A DNA stretch of 64,000 bases from Stenotrophomonas maltophilia (GCA_002363385.1 DEVL01000001.1:1-64000); one strand, 5' to 3'; counted from the first letter of the stretch, positions 1-8,706 are shown. Made by a program: numbers and translations. The notes: a model not told the origin generated them from the sequence alone.

Positions 1-66
1 GTGAGACGTTGTTGCCGATGCTGCTTCGTCGTGCGACCCGGAGGTCTTTTCGTCGAAGCGAGCCGC

Positions 67-96
67 CTATTATGTCAGGCTTTTCGTTTCCGTCAA
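67..96 (-). promoter_or_regulatory. strong sigma-70 promoter, probably rRNA operon P2
   Basis: Read on the minus strand, a TTGACG -35 (96-91) is followed after 16 bp by CATAAT (74-69) and a GC-rich discriminator (GGCGGC). No gene lies between it and the left window edge, so it fires leftward off the window. A near-consensus promoter with a GC-rich start region just downstream of tyrS fits a 16S rRNA operon leader. The rRNA itself is not in view, so that identity is inferred. Confidence 0.6.
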
Positions 97-174
97 CACC
101 TTCTTTCGAAGAAGTTGACGTCCTGTTCCTTCGCGGTTGCCGCCTTGCGGTGGCCCCTGCGTCGGGGGAGGGAA

Positions 175-203
175 AGTATGTCCCTATCGGGGTCGTTTGT
201 GAA
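175..203 (-). promoter_or_regulatory. second leftward promoter, possible rRNA P1
   Basis: On the minus strand TTCACA (203-198), a 17-bp spacer and CATACT (180-175) form a second sigma-70-like promoter about 110 bp upstream of the stronger one. Tandem promoters are usual for rRNA operons. The whole 1-285 stretch has no convincing gene. Confidence 0.4.
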
Positions 204-285
204 GGGTGTAGACGACTTTTTTTCACGCCGCCTCCCTTCCATTCATGCTGGACGGGGTCCGGATCGCCCGAACCCCTTGTGCCGC

Positions 286-1497
286 TTAGGCCGCGACCAG
301 CAACACGCGTGCGAAGGTCCGCTTGCCGACCTGCAGCAGGCCTTCAAAGCCGGGCACGAACACCTGCTGGGCATCCTCCACGACCTCGCCATCCACCTTC
401 ACCGCACGCTCTTTGAGCTTGCGGGAGGCCTCGGAGTTGCTCGGGGTGAGGCCTGCCGCCGTCAACAAGGCACCAATACGCAGGCCTTCAGCGGGGATGC
501 TCACTTCCTGCAGCGGCAGCAGGGTCACATCGCCCTGCCCGGTCACTGCGGCATTCCAGCCGGCAATCGCCTGTTCGGCCGCTGCGGCATCATGGAAGCG
601 GGTGGTCAGCTCACGGGCCAGGCGCAGCTTCACCTCGCGCGGGTTCAACCCGCCCGCCTCGACCTGCTCGCGCAGGGCCTTGGCCTCGGCCTGGCTGATA
701 TCAAAGGAGAGCAGCTCGATCCAGCGCCACATCAGGTCGTCGCCGATCTTCATGGTCTTGGTGACGATGTCGATGGCCGGTTCGCTGATACCAATATAGT
801 TGTTAAGCGACTTGGACATCTTGGCCACGCCATCCAGGCCTTCCAGCAGCGGCATGGTCAGCACGATCTGCGGCTTCTGCCCGTAGTGCTCCTGCAGGCC
901 ACGGCCCATCAGCAGGTTGAACTTCTGGTCGGTACCGCCCAGTTCGACGTCCGCTTCCAGCGCGACCGAGTCATAACCCTGCACCAGCGGGTACAGGAAC
1001 TCATGCAGGGCAATGGACTGCTGGGCGGCATAGCGCTTGGCGAAATCGTCGCGCTCGAGCATGCGCGCCACGGTGTGCTGGCCGGCCAGGCGGATCATGT
1101 CGGCGGCGGCCATCTTGCCGAACCACTCCGAATTGAAGCGCACTTCGGTCTTCTCGCGGTCCAGCACCTTGAAGACCTGGTCTTCATAGGTACGCGCGTT
1201 GGCCAGCACATCTTCCTTGGTGAGCGGCTTACGGGTGACGTTCTTGCCCGAGGGGTCGCCGATCATCCCGGTGAAGTCGCCGATCAGGAAAATCACCTGG
1301 TGGCCGAGGTCCTGGAACTGGCGCAGCTTGTTGAGCAGCACGGTATGGCCCAGGTGCAGGTCCGGTGCAGTGGGGTCGAAGCCGGCCTTGACCCGCAGCG
1401 GACGACCGCTTTCCAGACGCTGGCGCAGTTCGTCGGATTTGAGGATCTCATCGGCGCCTCGCCCGATCAGGGCAATGGCTTCTTCAATCGAGGACAC
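286..1497 (-). CDS. tyrS: tyrosyl-tRNA synthetase
   Basis: Charges tRNA-Tyr with tyrosine in the cytosol. The 403-residue product has the class I signature HLGH at residues 48-51, the KMSKS loop near residue 230, and a C-terminal S4-like RNA-binding segment (SRKLKERAVKVDGEVV). The length suits the approximately 400-residue bacterial TyrRS type. Translation probably starts at the GTG at 1497, preceded by GGGAG about 7 nt upstream; no ATG fits better. It is divergent from the M23 peptidase gene and followed by leftward rRNA-like promoters. Confidence 0.97.
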   Translation of the reverse strand: MSSIEEAIALIGRGADEILKSDELRQRLESGRPLRVKAGFDPTAPDLHLGHTVLLNKLRQFQDLGHQVIFLIGDFTGMIGDPSGKNVTRKPLTKEDVLANARTYEDQVFKVLDREKTEVRFNSEWFGKMAAADMIRLAGQHTVARMLERDDFAKRYAAQQSIALHEFLYPLVQGYDSVALEADVELGGTDQKFNLLMGRGLQEHYGQKPQIVLTMPLLEGLDGVAKMSKSLNNYIGISEPAIDIVTKTMKIGDDLMWRWIELLSFDISQAEAKALREQVEAGGLNPREVKLRLARELTTRFHDAAAAEQAIAGWNAAVTGQGDVTLLPLQEVSIPAEGLRIGALLTAAGLTPSNSEASRKLKERAVKVDGEVVEDAQQVFVPGFEGLLQVGKRTFARVLLVAA

Positions 1498-1521
1498 GTG
1501 ACAACTCCCGGCAATGCCTTA

Positions 1522-1551
1522 TTTATATGAATGGCGTTAAGTACAAGTTAA
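1522..1551 (-). promoter_or_regulatory. tyrS promoter
   Basis: On the minus strand TTAACT (1551-1546), an 18-bp spacer and TATAAA (1527-1522) lie about 25 bp upstream of the tyrS start. This is the only AT-rich promoter-like stretch between tyrS and the divergent gene on its side. Confidence 0.5.
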
Positions 1552-1588
1552 CCGCAGGTGCTTCACAAAATCCAATAGGCACAAGGGT

Positions 1589-1617
1589 TTGACGCGGTAT
1601 TTATACCTGTCTATGTT
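1589..1617 (+). promoter_or_regulatory. promoter of the M23 peptidase gene
   Basis: TTGACG (1589-1594), a 17-bp spacer and TATGTT (1612-1617) lie about 50 bp upstream of the peptidase start. Spacing and hexamers fit sigma-70. Confidence 0.6.
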
Positions 1618-1665
1618 ACCGACGTTTGGGCCCGCGCTCCCGGGCCAGCCAGGAACAGACCGACG

Positions 1666-3129
1666 ATGCTCAATTCCGATCAAGGCCGCGCGCGCAAGCA
1701 GCGCTTCAAGGAACGTCTCCACGTTCTCCACGACACCGCCCTCCATCGGAAGCTCAAACAGCATCTTCCCGCGGCCTTCAACCAGCGCTGGACCCGTCGC
1801 CACTGGATGCACGCCAGCCTGTTCGCCACCATCGGCGCCCTGGTGGCCACGATCGTCCCGGGCTTCTCGCACACCATCGACTCGCCCTACTCGGTCAGCC
1901 ATTCGACCCTGGCGCTGCCGTTGCCGCCGCTGTCGCTGGAACGCCAGCAGCAGACCCCTGGCGACAGCTGGCAGGTGCTGCGCGTCCAGCGCGGCCAGAC
2001 CCTGAGCAACCTCTTCGACCAGGCCGGCATCCCGGCCACGGTGATGCACCAGGTGCTGGAGCACCCCGGTGTGCGCGAGTCGCTGACCAAGCTGCGCCCC
2101 GGTGCGGAAATCGCCTTCGACCTGCCGCTGTCCGGTGAGCTGCGCACGATCCGCTTCGACCGCGATGCCGACAACCGTGTGGAGCTGTCCCTGGCCGGCG
2201 ACAAGATCACCGAGACGGTGAGCAAGCGCGAGAGTTCGACCCGCCGCGTGGTCGCCAGTGGCGAGATCACCAGCTCGCTGTATGCCGCCGCGCGCAAGGC
2301 GGGGTTGTCGCCCTCGGCGATCGCGACGATGACCGACGAGATCTTCAAGTACGACATCGACTTCTCCAAGGACCTGCAGCCGGGCGACCGCTTCAGCGTG
2401 GTGCTGGATGAAACCTGGCGCGAAGGCGAGAAGGTGGACACCAGCAAGATCCTCGCGGCGACCTTCAGCTCTGGCGGCAAGACCTACAGCGGCTTCCGCT
2501 TCGACCGCAACGGCAAGTCCGAGTATTTTGATGCCAGCGGCCGGCCGCTGAAGAAGAGCTTCATCCGCATGCCGATCCAGTTCGCGCGCTTGAGCTCGAG
2601 CTTCGGCGCACGCAAGCACCCGGTGCTGGGCAAGATGCGCATGCACAAGGGCGTGGACTACGCCGCGCGCACCGGCACCCCGATCATGGCTGCCGGCGAT
2701 GCCCGCGTGCAGTTCGCCGGGACCCAGCGCGGCTACGGCAACGTCGTGATCCTGGACCACGGCCGCGGCCACACCACCCTGTACGGGCATATGTCGCGCT
2801 TCGGCAAGATCAAGACCGGCCAGCGCGTGGCCCAGGGCACGGTGATCGGCTATGTCGGCTCGACCGGCCTGGCGACCGGCCCGCACCTGCACTACGAATT
2901 CCGCGTCAACGGCGTGCACCGCAACCCGCTGTCGGTGACGATGCCGCCGCCGGAGCCGCTGCAGGGCGCCGAACTGGCCGCCTTCCGGGCGCAGACGGCC
3001 CCGGCGCTGGCCCGCATCCAGGGCATGGAAAAGCTGATCTACGCCGATGCCAGCCCGGCACCGGATGCCAAGGCCGCCGATACGGCGACGGCGAAGGCCG
3101 GCAAGCCGGTCAAATCCAACCGCGGCTGA
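1666..3129 (+). CDS. M23 family murein endopeptidase (MepM-like)
   Basis: A 487-residue envelope peptidase expected to cut peptidoglycan cross-links. A cytoplasmic N-terminus precedes one membrane segment at about 45-65. A LysM/OapA-like region (VLRVQRGQTLSNLF) and a linker domain follow, then the C-terminal M23 (LytM) domain. Zinc ligands are His327 and Asp331 in HKGVD, and His409 in HLHYEF at 407-412, so the domain looks catalytically intact. The tail is Ala/Lys rich. It sits 66 bp upstream of anmK on the same strand, which suits a wall-remodelling and recycling unit. Confidence 0.9.
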   Translation: MLNSDQGRARKQRFKERLHVLHDTALHRKLKQHLPAAFNQRWTRRHWMHASLFATIGALVATIVPGFSHTIDSPYSVSHSTLALPLPPLSLERQQQTPGDSWQVLRVQRGQTLSNLFDQAGIPATVMHQVLEHPGVRESLTKLRPGAEIAFDLPLSGELRTIRFDRDADNRVELSLAGDKITETVSKRESSTRRVVASGEITSSLYAAARKAGLSPSAIATMTDEIFKYDIDFSKDLQPGDRFSVVLDETWREGEKVDTSKILAATFSSGGKTYSGFRFDRNGKSEYFDASGRPLKKSFIRMPIQFARLSSSFGARKHPVLGKMRMHKGVDYAARTGTPIMAAGDARVQFAGTQRGYGNVVILDHGRGHTTLYGHMSRFGKIKTGQRVAQGTVIGYVGSTGLATGPHLHYEFRVNGVHRNPLSVTMPPPEPLQGAELAAFRAQTAPALARIQGMEKLIYADASPAPDAKAADTATAKAGKPVKSNRG

Positions 3130-3195
3130 TCGCTGCGATTGACGGCGGCAACGGGTTGCGCGGAAGCTGCACGCAACCCGTTGGACCGCCTGGCC

Positions 3196-4323
3196 ATGAC
3201 CTCTGCTGTTGATCCCACCACCCCGCTCTACCTGGGCCTGATGTCCGGCACCAGCGCCGACGGCGTCGATGCCGCGCTGGTGCAGTTCCCCGCCGAGGGC
3301 GGCTGCCGCTTCATCCATGGCCTGACCCACGACTGGGATCCGGCGGTCCGTGCCGAGCTGATCGCGCTGGGCGAAGGCGGCACCATCACCTCGCTTGATG
3401 CACTGGGGCGCCTCGATGCCCAGGTCGGGATCACGTTCGCCGACGCCGCCAACCGCCTGCTGGACAGCGCGCGCATCGACCGCGCCCAGGTGCAGGCGAT
3501 CGGCTCGCACGGGCAGACCGTGCGCCACCGGCCGCTGGCCGATCCCGCCTTCACAATGCAGATCGGCGACGCCAACCGCATCGCCGAGCTGACCGGCATC
3601 ACCACCGTGGCCGATTTTCGTCGGCGCGATGTCGCCGCCGGCGGCCATGGCGCGCCGCTGATGCCGGCGTTCCACCTGGCGATGCTGGGCGACAGCGATG
3701 AAGACCGCGCGGTGCTCAACCTGGGCGGCATCGGCAATCTCACCCTGATCCCGCGCGAGGGCACGCCGCGCGGTTTCGATACCGGCCCGGCCAACGCACT
3801 GATGGATGCCTGGTGCCAGCGCCATCGCGGCGAACCGTTCGATGCCGACGGCGCGTTCGCGGCCAGCGGCCAGGTGGATGCCGCACTGCTGGCGCGCTGG
3901 CTGGCCGATCCGTGGTTTGCGCTGCCGCCGCCCAAGAGCACCGGGCGCGAGCAGTTCCACTTGGACTGGGCGCAGGCGCAGCTGGGTGAGGGGCAAGTGT
4001 CGGGCGCGGATGTGCAGGCGACGCTGCTGGAACTGACGGCCGCCACCGTGGCCGATGCGCTGCTGGCCCACCTGCCGGGCGCGAAACGGGTGCTGGTGTG
4101 CGGCGGTGGCGTGCGCAATCCGCAGTTGCTGCGGCGCCTGCGTACGCGGCTGCCGGGCGTGGTGATCGAATCCAGCGCGGTGCACGGGCTGGACCCGGAC
4201 TATCTGGAGGCGATGGGGTTCGCCTGGTTGGCGCAGCGCACGCTGGCCGGGTTGCCGGGCAATCTGCCGAGCGTGAGTGGCGCGCGGGGGCCGCGGATCC
4301 TCGGGGCGATCCACCCGGCCTGA
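3196..4323 (+). CDS. anmK: anhydro-N-acetylmuramic acid kinase
   Basis: Phosphorylates 1,6-anhydroMurNAc released during wall turnover, giving MurNAc-6-phosphate. The N-terminal signature LGLMSGTSADGVDAAL and the later NLGGIGNLT and DTGPANALMD motifs are typical of AnmK. I chose the ATG at 3196, giving 375 residues, the usual length. An upstream TTG in frame would add 19 residues without family support. It lies just behind the M23 peptidase, and the muropeptide permease AmpG is encoded nearby on the other strand. Confidence 0.95.
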   Translation: MTSAVDPTTPLYLGLMSGTSADGVDAALVQFPAEGGCRFIHGLTHDWDPAVRAELIALGEGGTITSLDALGRLDAQVGITFADAANRLLDSARIDRAQVQAIGSHGQTVRHRPLADPAFTMQIGDANRIAELTGITTVADFRRRDVAAGGHGAPLMPAFHLAMLGDSDEDRAVLNLGGIGNLTLIPREGTPRGFDTGPANALMDAWCQRHRGEPFDADGAFAASGQVDAALLARWLADPWFALPPPKSTGREQFHLDWAQAQLGEGQVSGADVQATLLELTAATVADALLAHLPGAKRVLVCGGGVRNPQLLRRLRTRLPGVVIESSAVHGLDPDYLEAMGFAWLAQRTLAGLPGNLPSVSGARGPRILGAIHPA

Positions 4324-4389
4324 GAGGCCACGGCGGCGGGCGCTGCGTGCGGCGGTCATCGCCGATGCGCGGTTCGGTGCGTGCCGCCG

Positions 4390-4617
4390 TTACAGCCCCT
4401 GCGCGTCCGGCAGCGCCTGCAGGGCGGCGATCGCATCGGCGAGCGCATCGACTTCGGGATCGTGGAAGCCGCTGCGGACCTCCAGTTCGCTGGCGAACAG
4501 GCCTTGTTCCAACAGCGCCACGCATGTCTCCTCGCGGGTCCAGCCCCGCGCGACCGCGATCCGGCGGATACGTTCCAGCAACAGCGGGTCCACCTCCCGC
4601 AGCAGTAGATCAGCCAT
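4390..4617 (-). CDS. small ribbon-helix-helix-like protein
   Basis: A 75-residue protein. Its N-terminus (MADLLLREVDPLLLERI) followed by two predicted helices resembles FitA/Arc-type antitoxin DNA-binding domains, and the C-terminal half is acidic. The ATG at 4617 has a good GGGGAG ribosome site; a longer in-frame start at 4698 lacks one. No toxin gene is adjacent: the gene stands alone 81 bp downstream of ampG on the same strand. It may be a solitary regulator. The fold is inferred from the sequence pattern only. Confidence 0.6.
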   Translation of the reverse strand: MADLLLREVDPLLLERIRRIAVARGWTREETCVALLEQGLFASELEVRSGFHDPEVDALADAIAALQALPDAQGL

Positions 4618-4698
4618 CGTTCTCCCCGTTGGCGCGCCGCCATACCCGCGGCCGTTGTGCCGGCATGATCCATCAGGCCCTGCCGGCACGCAAACCAC

Positions 4699-5994
4699 TC
4701 AGGCCGTGCTGCGGTCCCGGATCCGTGGCCACAGCCAGATCAGCAGCAGCAGGGTCGGGATGACCGTGGTGGCGCTGAGGATGAAGAAGGTGCTGTAGGA
4801 GCTCGCCTCCACGATATAGCCGGAGACGCCGCCGACGAACTTGCCCGGGAGGTTGGCCAGCGACACCAGCAGTGCGTACTGGGTGGCCGTGAAGTTGCGG
4901 TCGGTCAGCGAGGACATGAAGGCGACCAGCACCGTGCCGGCAAAGCCCTGGAACAGGTTGTCCGCGCTCAGCGCCGCGTAGAACGCCCACAGCTGGCCCG
5001 GGTTGTGCGCCATCAGCAGGAACGCCAGGTTGGACAGCGCCACGCCCAGCGCGGCGACCAGCAACATGCGGCGGAAGCCGAACGCGGCCACCGCGATGCC
5101 ACCGAGGAAGGCACCGCCGATGCCCATCCACACCCCGAACAGCTTGGAGACGGTGGCGATATCGGCCTTGGTGAAGCCCGAATCCAGATAGAACGGACCG
5201 GCCATCACCCCGATCACCTGATCCGGGAACTTGTAGAGCCCGACGAAGGCCAGCAGCACCAGCGCCAGCACCACGCCGTTGGTGCTGAAGAAGCTGGCGA
5301 TCGGCTGCCAGAACGCACTGAAGAAATCGATCCGGCGCTGGATGCGCACCTCGGGCTGCTCCGGCTCGCGGCACAGCAGCGTGGTGATGATCGGCAGGAT
5401 CATCAATGCGGCCATGGCCAGGTAGGCCACGATCCAGCTCTCGAACTGGGCCAGGTACAACGCGCCCGCACCCGCCAGGATCAGACCAATGCGATAGCCC
5501 AGTGTGTAGGTCGCGGCGAGTGCCGCCTGGGCGCTCTCCGGCGCGATCTCGATGCGGTAGGCATCGACCACCGAATCCTGGGTGGCGCCGGCGAACGAAG
5601 CTACCAGCACCCACAGGACCAGCGGGGTGACGCCGAGTTCGGGGCGGACGAAGGCCAGCGCGAACAACCCGCCGGTGACTGCGATCTGCGAGGCCAGCAG
5701 CCAGGAACGGCGGCGCCCGAGGAAGCCGATCAGCGGAAACGCATAGCGGTCGATCAGCGGCGCCCAGACGAACTTCATCAGATAGAAGAAGCTGGCCAGG
5801 CTGATCAAACCGATGCTGCCCAGATCCAGGCCGACATCGCGCAGACGGGTGGAGAGGGTCTGGGAGGCGATCAGCAGAAACGGCAGGCCGCTACCGAAAC
5901 CCAGGAAGGCCATCGTCAGCGCCGACGGCGTGCCGAAGGCGCGCTTGATCCCGGCCCAGCCCTTGTAGGACACCGGCTCGACCGCTTCACTCAT
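4699..5994 (-). CDS. ampG: AmpG-family muropeptide permease
   Basis: A 431-residue major facilitator protein with about 12 membrane helices. It fits AmpG, which imports GlcNAc-anhydroMurNAc peptides across the inner membrane for recycling and, in beta-lactamase-inducible species, feeds AmpR signalling. The FGSGLPFLL stretch near residue 32 and the RRRSWLL loop near 95 are family-like. Its ATG overlaps the xthA stop as ATGA, so the two are probably co-transcribed. AnmK, encoded 0.4 kb away, acts later in the same pathway. Confidence 0.88.
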   Translation of the reverse strand: MSEAVEPVSYKGWAGIKRAFGTPSALTMAFLGFGSGLPFLLIASQTLSTRLRDVGLDLGSIGLISLASFFYLMKFVWAPLIDRYAFPLIGFLGRRRSWLLASQIAVTGGLFALAFVRPELGVTPLVLWVLVASFAGATQDSVVDAYRIEIAPESAQAALAATYTLGYRIGLILAGAGALYLAQFESWIVAYLAMAALMILPIITTLLCREPEQPEVRIQRRIDFFSAFWQPIASFFSTNGVVLALVLLAFVGLYKFPDQVIGVMAGPFYLDSGFTKADIATVSKLFGVWMGIGGAFLGGIAVAAFGFRRMLLVAALGVALSNLAFLLMAHNPGQLWAFYAALSADNLFQGFAGTVLVAFMSSLTDRNFTATQYALLVSLANLPGKFVGGVSGYIVEASSYSTFFILSATTVIPTLLLLIWLWPRIRDRSTA

Positions 5995-6791
5995 GGGGCG
6001 TAGTCCACCGTGAACGGCGCATGGTCGGAGAAGCGCTCATCGCGGTAGACCGAGCAGCTGCGCAGGCGATCGCGCAGGCCCGGGCTGACGAACTGGTAAT
6101 CGATGCGCCAGCCGACGTTGTTGGCGCGCGCTTGGCCGCGGTTGCTCCACCAGGTGTAGTCCTCGCCCTGCGGGTGCAGCAGGCGGTAGGCATCGGTCCA
6201 GCCCTGGCCGGCGGCGATGTCCAGCGCCTGGTCGGCGTCCACGCACTGGCCGTTGAGCCAGTCGCGCTCGGGCGGCAGGCAGCCGGAGTTCTTCTGGTTG
6301 GATTTCCAGTTCTTGATGTCCAGCGCGGACCGCACGATGTTCCAGTCGCCGCACAGGACGTAGTCGCGGCCGCTGGCCAGCCACCCGGCCAGGATCGGGC
6401 GCAGCCACTCCATCACTTCGTACTTGAAGCCCTGGCGCAGATCGCCCGAGCTCCCCGAGGGGATATAGAAGGAGACCACGCTGAGGTTGCCGTAGCGGGC
6501 CTCGATGTAACGGCCTTCATCGTCGAACGGGGCCCAGCCCAGCGAGGTGATCACCTGGTCCGGCTCGCGCTTGCTGTAGATCGCCACGCCGCTGTAGCCC
6601 TTCTTGGTGATGGCGTCGCGGTAGAAGCAATGGTGGCCGTCCGGGCGGAACATCGGGTCGGTCAGCTGGTCTTCCTGGGCCTTGGTCTCCTGGATGCACA
6701 GGACGTCGGCGTCCTGGGCGCGGAACCACTCCAGGAAGCCCTTGGTGGCGGCGGAACGGATGCCGTTGGCGTTGAAACTGATGATGCGCAT
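5991..6791 (-). CDS. xthA: exodeoxyribonuclease III family protein
   Basis: A 266-residue enzyme of the exonuclease III/AP endonuclease family, expected to cut at abasic sites and degrade 3' ends. The metal-binding Glu (IQETKAQ), the GDWN motif and the C-terminal SDHAPF motif with its catalytic His are all present, so it should be active. The start ATG at 6791 begins MRIISFNANGIRS. It is divergent from pyrE, the same neighbourhood as crc in Pseudomonas, a related protein that lost nuclease activity. Intact motifs favour a true nuclease here. Confidence 0.92.
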   Translation of the reverse strand: MRIISFNANGIRSAATKGFLEWFRAQDADVLCIQETKAQEDQLTDPMFRPDGHHCFYRDAITKKGYSGVAIYSKREPDQVITSLGWAPFDDEGRYIEARYGNLSVVSFYIPSGSSGDLRQGFKYEVMEWLRPILAGWLASGRDYVLCGDWNIVRSALDIKNWKSNQKNSGCLPPERDWLNGQCVDADQALDIAAGQGWTDAYRLLHPQGEDYTWWSNRGQARANNVGWRIDYQFVSPGLRDRLRSCSVYRDERFSDHAPFTVDYAP

Positions 6792-6998
6792 GCTGACCCG
6801 GGTCTGGAACGATACCCGCAAGAGCATACCGTTTCGGCCCTTGCAGGGGCTGGCTGGAAACGGACGCGATTGCCGGGCATCGGGGCTCTCGCAGTTCGTC
6901 TCGCGACCCTGTGCGACACCGGGCCGCCGGGACCGGCGAGCGGAAAAGTGCGGGCATGCATTAGGATTTGCGCTCCAAATGAATTGAATTGAGTCTTG

Positions 6999-7658
6999 AT
7001 GAGCGACCATCGCCACCGTTTCCTGCAACTGGCCCTGACCGCCGATGCCCTGCGTTTCGGCCAGTTCACCCTGAAGTCCGGCCGTCTGAGCCCCTACTTT
7101 TTCAATGCCGGCCGGTTTGATTCCGGCGCGCGCATGTCCCAGCTGGCGGCCTGCTACGCCGATGCCGTGGAAGCCACCGGCCTGAAGTTCGATGTCGTGT
7201 TCGGCCCGGCCTACAAGGGCATTCCGCTGGCCACGGCGACCGCCTGTGAATTCGCCCAGCGCGGCCGCGACCTGCCGCTGTCGTTCAACCGCAAGGAAGC
7301 CAAGGACCACGGCGAAGGCGGCAACCTGATCGGCGCCGACATGAATGGCAAGCGCGTGCTGATCGTCGATGACGTGATCACCGCCGGCACCGCGATCCGC
7401 GAGGCGTTGGCGATCATCAAGGGTGCTGGTGGCACCCCGGCCGGCATCGTGGTGGCACTGGACCGCCAGGAGATCGCCTCGGAAACCGACCGCCGTTCGG
7501 CCGCGCAGGCCGTGGCCGAAGAAGCCGGTATTCCGGTGGTGGCCGTGGCCACGCTGGCCGACCTGCTTGATTTTGCCTCCGGAAATCCGGAACTTGTCGG
7601 CTACCGGCAGCCGCTGGAGGACTATCGTTCCCGCTACGGCAGCCGTCCTACGCGTTGA
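6999..7658 (+). CDS. pyrE: orotate phosphoribosyltransferase
   Basis: Joins orotate to PRPP to give OMP in pyrimidine synthesis. The 219-residue product carries the PRPP-binding motif VLIVDDVITAGTA near residue 120 and the KEAKDHGEGG loop, both typical of PyrE. I use the ATG at 6999; a TTG one codon earlier is also in frame. A TAGGAT -10-like hexamer sits at 6962-6967. Divergent from xthA and followed 18 bp later by an exported protein gene. Confidence 0.96.
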   Translation: MSDHRHRFLQLALTADALRFGQFTLKSGRLSPYFFNAGRFDSGARMSQLAACYADAVEATGLKFDVVFGPAYKGIPLATATACEFAQRGRDLPLSFNRKEAKDHGEGGNLIGADMNGKRVLIVDDVITAGTAIREALAIIKGAGGTPAGIVVALDRQEIASETDRRSAAQAVAEEAGIPVVAVATLADLLDFASGNPELVGYRQPLEDYRSRYGSRPTR

Positions 7659-7676
7659 GAGCAGGGGGCTTTCACC

Positions 7677-8339
7677 ATGTCCAGGTTTGCCACGTTCACC
7701 GTTGTCGGCCTGTTGCTGGCCGTGCCGCTGTTGCCTGCCCAGGCGCAGAAGCGCGCGGCCGATGCGACGCCGAAGAAGCTGTACTGCTGGAACAAGGGCA
7801 GCGAGCGCATCTGCAGTGATGCGCTGCCCCAGGAGGCGGTGAACAACGCGCGCGAGGAGTTCAATCTTCGCAGCGGCATGCGCAGTGGCGAAGTGCAGCG
7901 CGCGATGACCGACGAGGAACGCGCTGCTGCGGCGGCGCAGGCCACGCAGCAGCGCCTGGACCTGGCCGCCGAGCAGACCCGCCAGCGCACCGAGCAGGCG
8001 ATGCTGGCCACGTATGAAAGCGAGGATGAGCTGCGCCGGGTGTTCGCCGAGCGCAGCGGGATCCTGGACAACAACATCCATACCGCCAGTTACAACGTGG
8101 CCAGTGTGCGTGATGCGCTGGTGACCCTGCTGGCCACTGCGGGCAATCGCGAGCTGGATGGGCAGCCGGTAGCGGAAAAGCAGGCCGCGCGCATCCGCGA
8201 GCGGCATGCCGAGCTGGTGGCGCAGCGGCGGATGCAGGCGTCGTTCGAGCAGCAGCGCCAGGCGCTGGATGTGGAGATCGAGAGCACGCTGCAGCGTTAT
8301 CGGTTGCTGAAGGGTGTGGGGAGCGATCCGCGCGGGTAA
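7677..8339 (+). CDS. exported coiled-coil protein of unknown function
   Basis: A 220-residue protein with a clear signal peptide (cleavage after LLPAQAQ). A short N-terminal module with two cysteines follows (KLYCWNKGSERICSD), loosely resembling DUF4124. The rest is long, charged, Arg/Glu/Gln-rich helix likely to form a coiled coil (about residues 75-215). It lies 18 bp behind pyrE and is closed by a strong terminator, so it may be co-transcribed. Function is not recognised. Confidence 0.75.
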   Translation: MSRFATFTVVGLLLAVPLLPAQAQKRAADATPKKLYCWNKGSERICSDALPQEAVNNAREEFNLRSGMRSGEVQRAMTDEERAAAAAQATQQRLDLAAEQTRQRTEQAMLATYESEDELRRVFAERSGILDNNIHTASYNVASVRDALVTLLATAGNRELDGQPVAEKQAARIRERHAELVAQRRMQASFEQQRQALDVEIESTLQRYRLLKGVGSDPRG

Positions 8340-8366
8340 GGGTGGATGTGCGATAGCGTGGAAACG

Positions 8367-8394
8367 AAGGCGGCCTTTTGGGCCGCCTTTTTTG
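8367..8394 (+). terminator. rho-independent terminator of the pyrE unit
   Basis: A 9-bp perfect stem AAGGCGGCC / GGCCGCCTT (8367-8375 with 8381-8389) with a 5-nt loop is followed by a run of T. Confidence 0.9.
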
Positions 8395-8469
8395 GTTTTG
8401 TCCTCGCGGCAGGCACGTAGCGCGCTCTGAATTTTTCCGGAAGCAGGAGCGGTGAGTTGGCCGGGCGCT

Positions 8470-8706
8470 GGGGCGCGATGCCTTTGCCGGCGAATGTCCC
8501 CCGGCGTCGGCCTGCGGCCGCCCCCTCCTCCTTGATTTCGCCCACAAAGGCATCGCGCCCCACGTGTATAGACAACTGGCGGCCAACAGCAAGTTCGTTG
8601 TCTCGCACGCCTAGTGCACGCCGAGCTCCGTAGCGGCCGGTAGGTCCCTGGGCAAAATCAAGGAGGAGGCTGTCGCCGTCAGGCGGCGGCCGGGGGACAT
8701 TTGCCG
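8470..8706. repeat. large nested inverted-repeat element
   Basis: Two nested inverted repeats are visible. A perfect 17-bp pair GGGGCGCGATGCCTTTG lies at 8470-8486 with its complement at 8545-8561. In addition, 8488-8542 is mirrored imperfectly by 8650-8706; the best blocks are 8488-8505 with 8689-8706 and 8523-8542 with 8650-8669, each with one mismatch. There is no convincing gene inside. It looks like a dispersed non-coding repeat or a foldback element. It fills most of the gap between the pyrE-unit terminator and the kdp promoter. Confidence 0.7.

Noticed and set aside
1..285. Protein-coding frames at the left edge
   Set aside because: Compositionally odd frames overlap two good leftward promoters; no family match recognised.
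1537..4359. Very long open frame on the minus strand opposite the M23 peptidase and anmK
   Set aside because: GC-rich genes keep their antisense frames open; composition is His/Gln/Arg-rich with no domain, and the plus-strand genes are certain.
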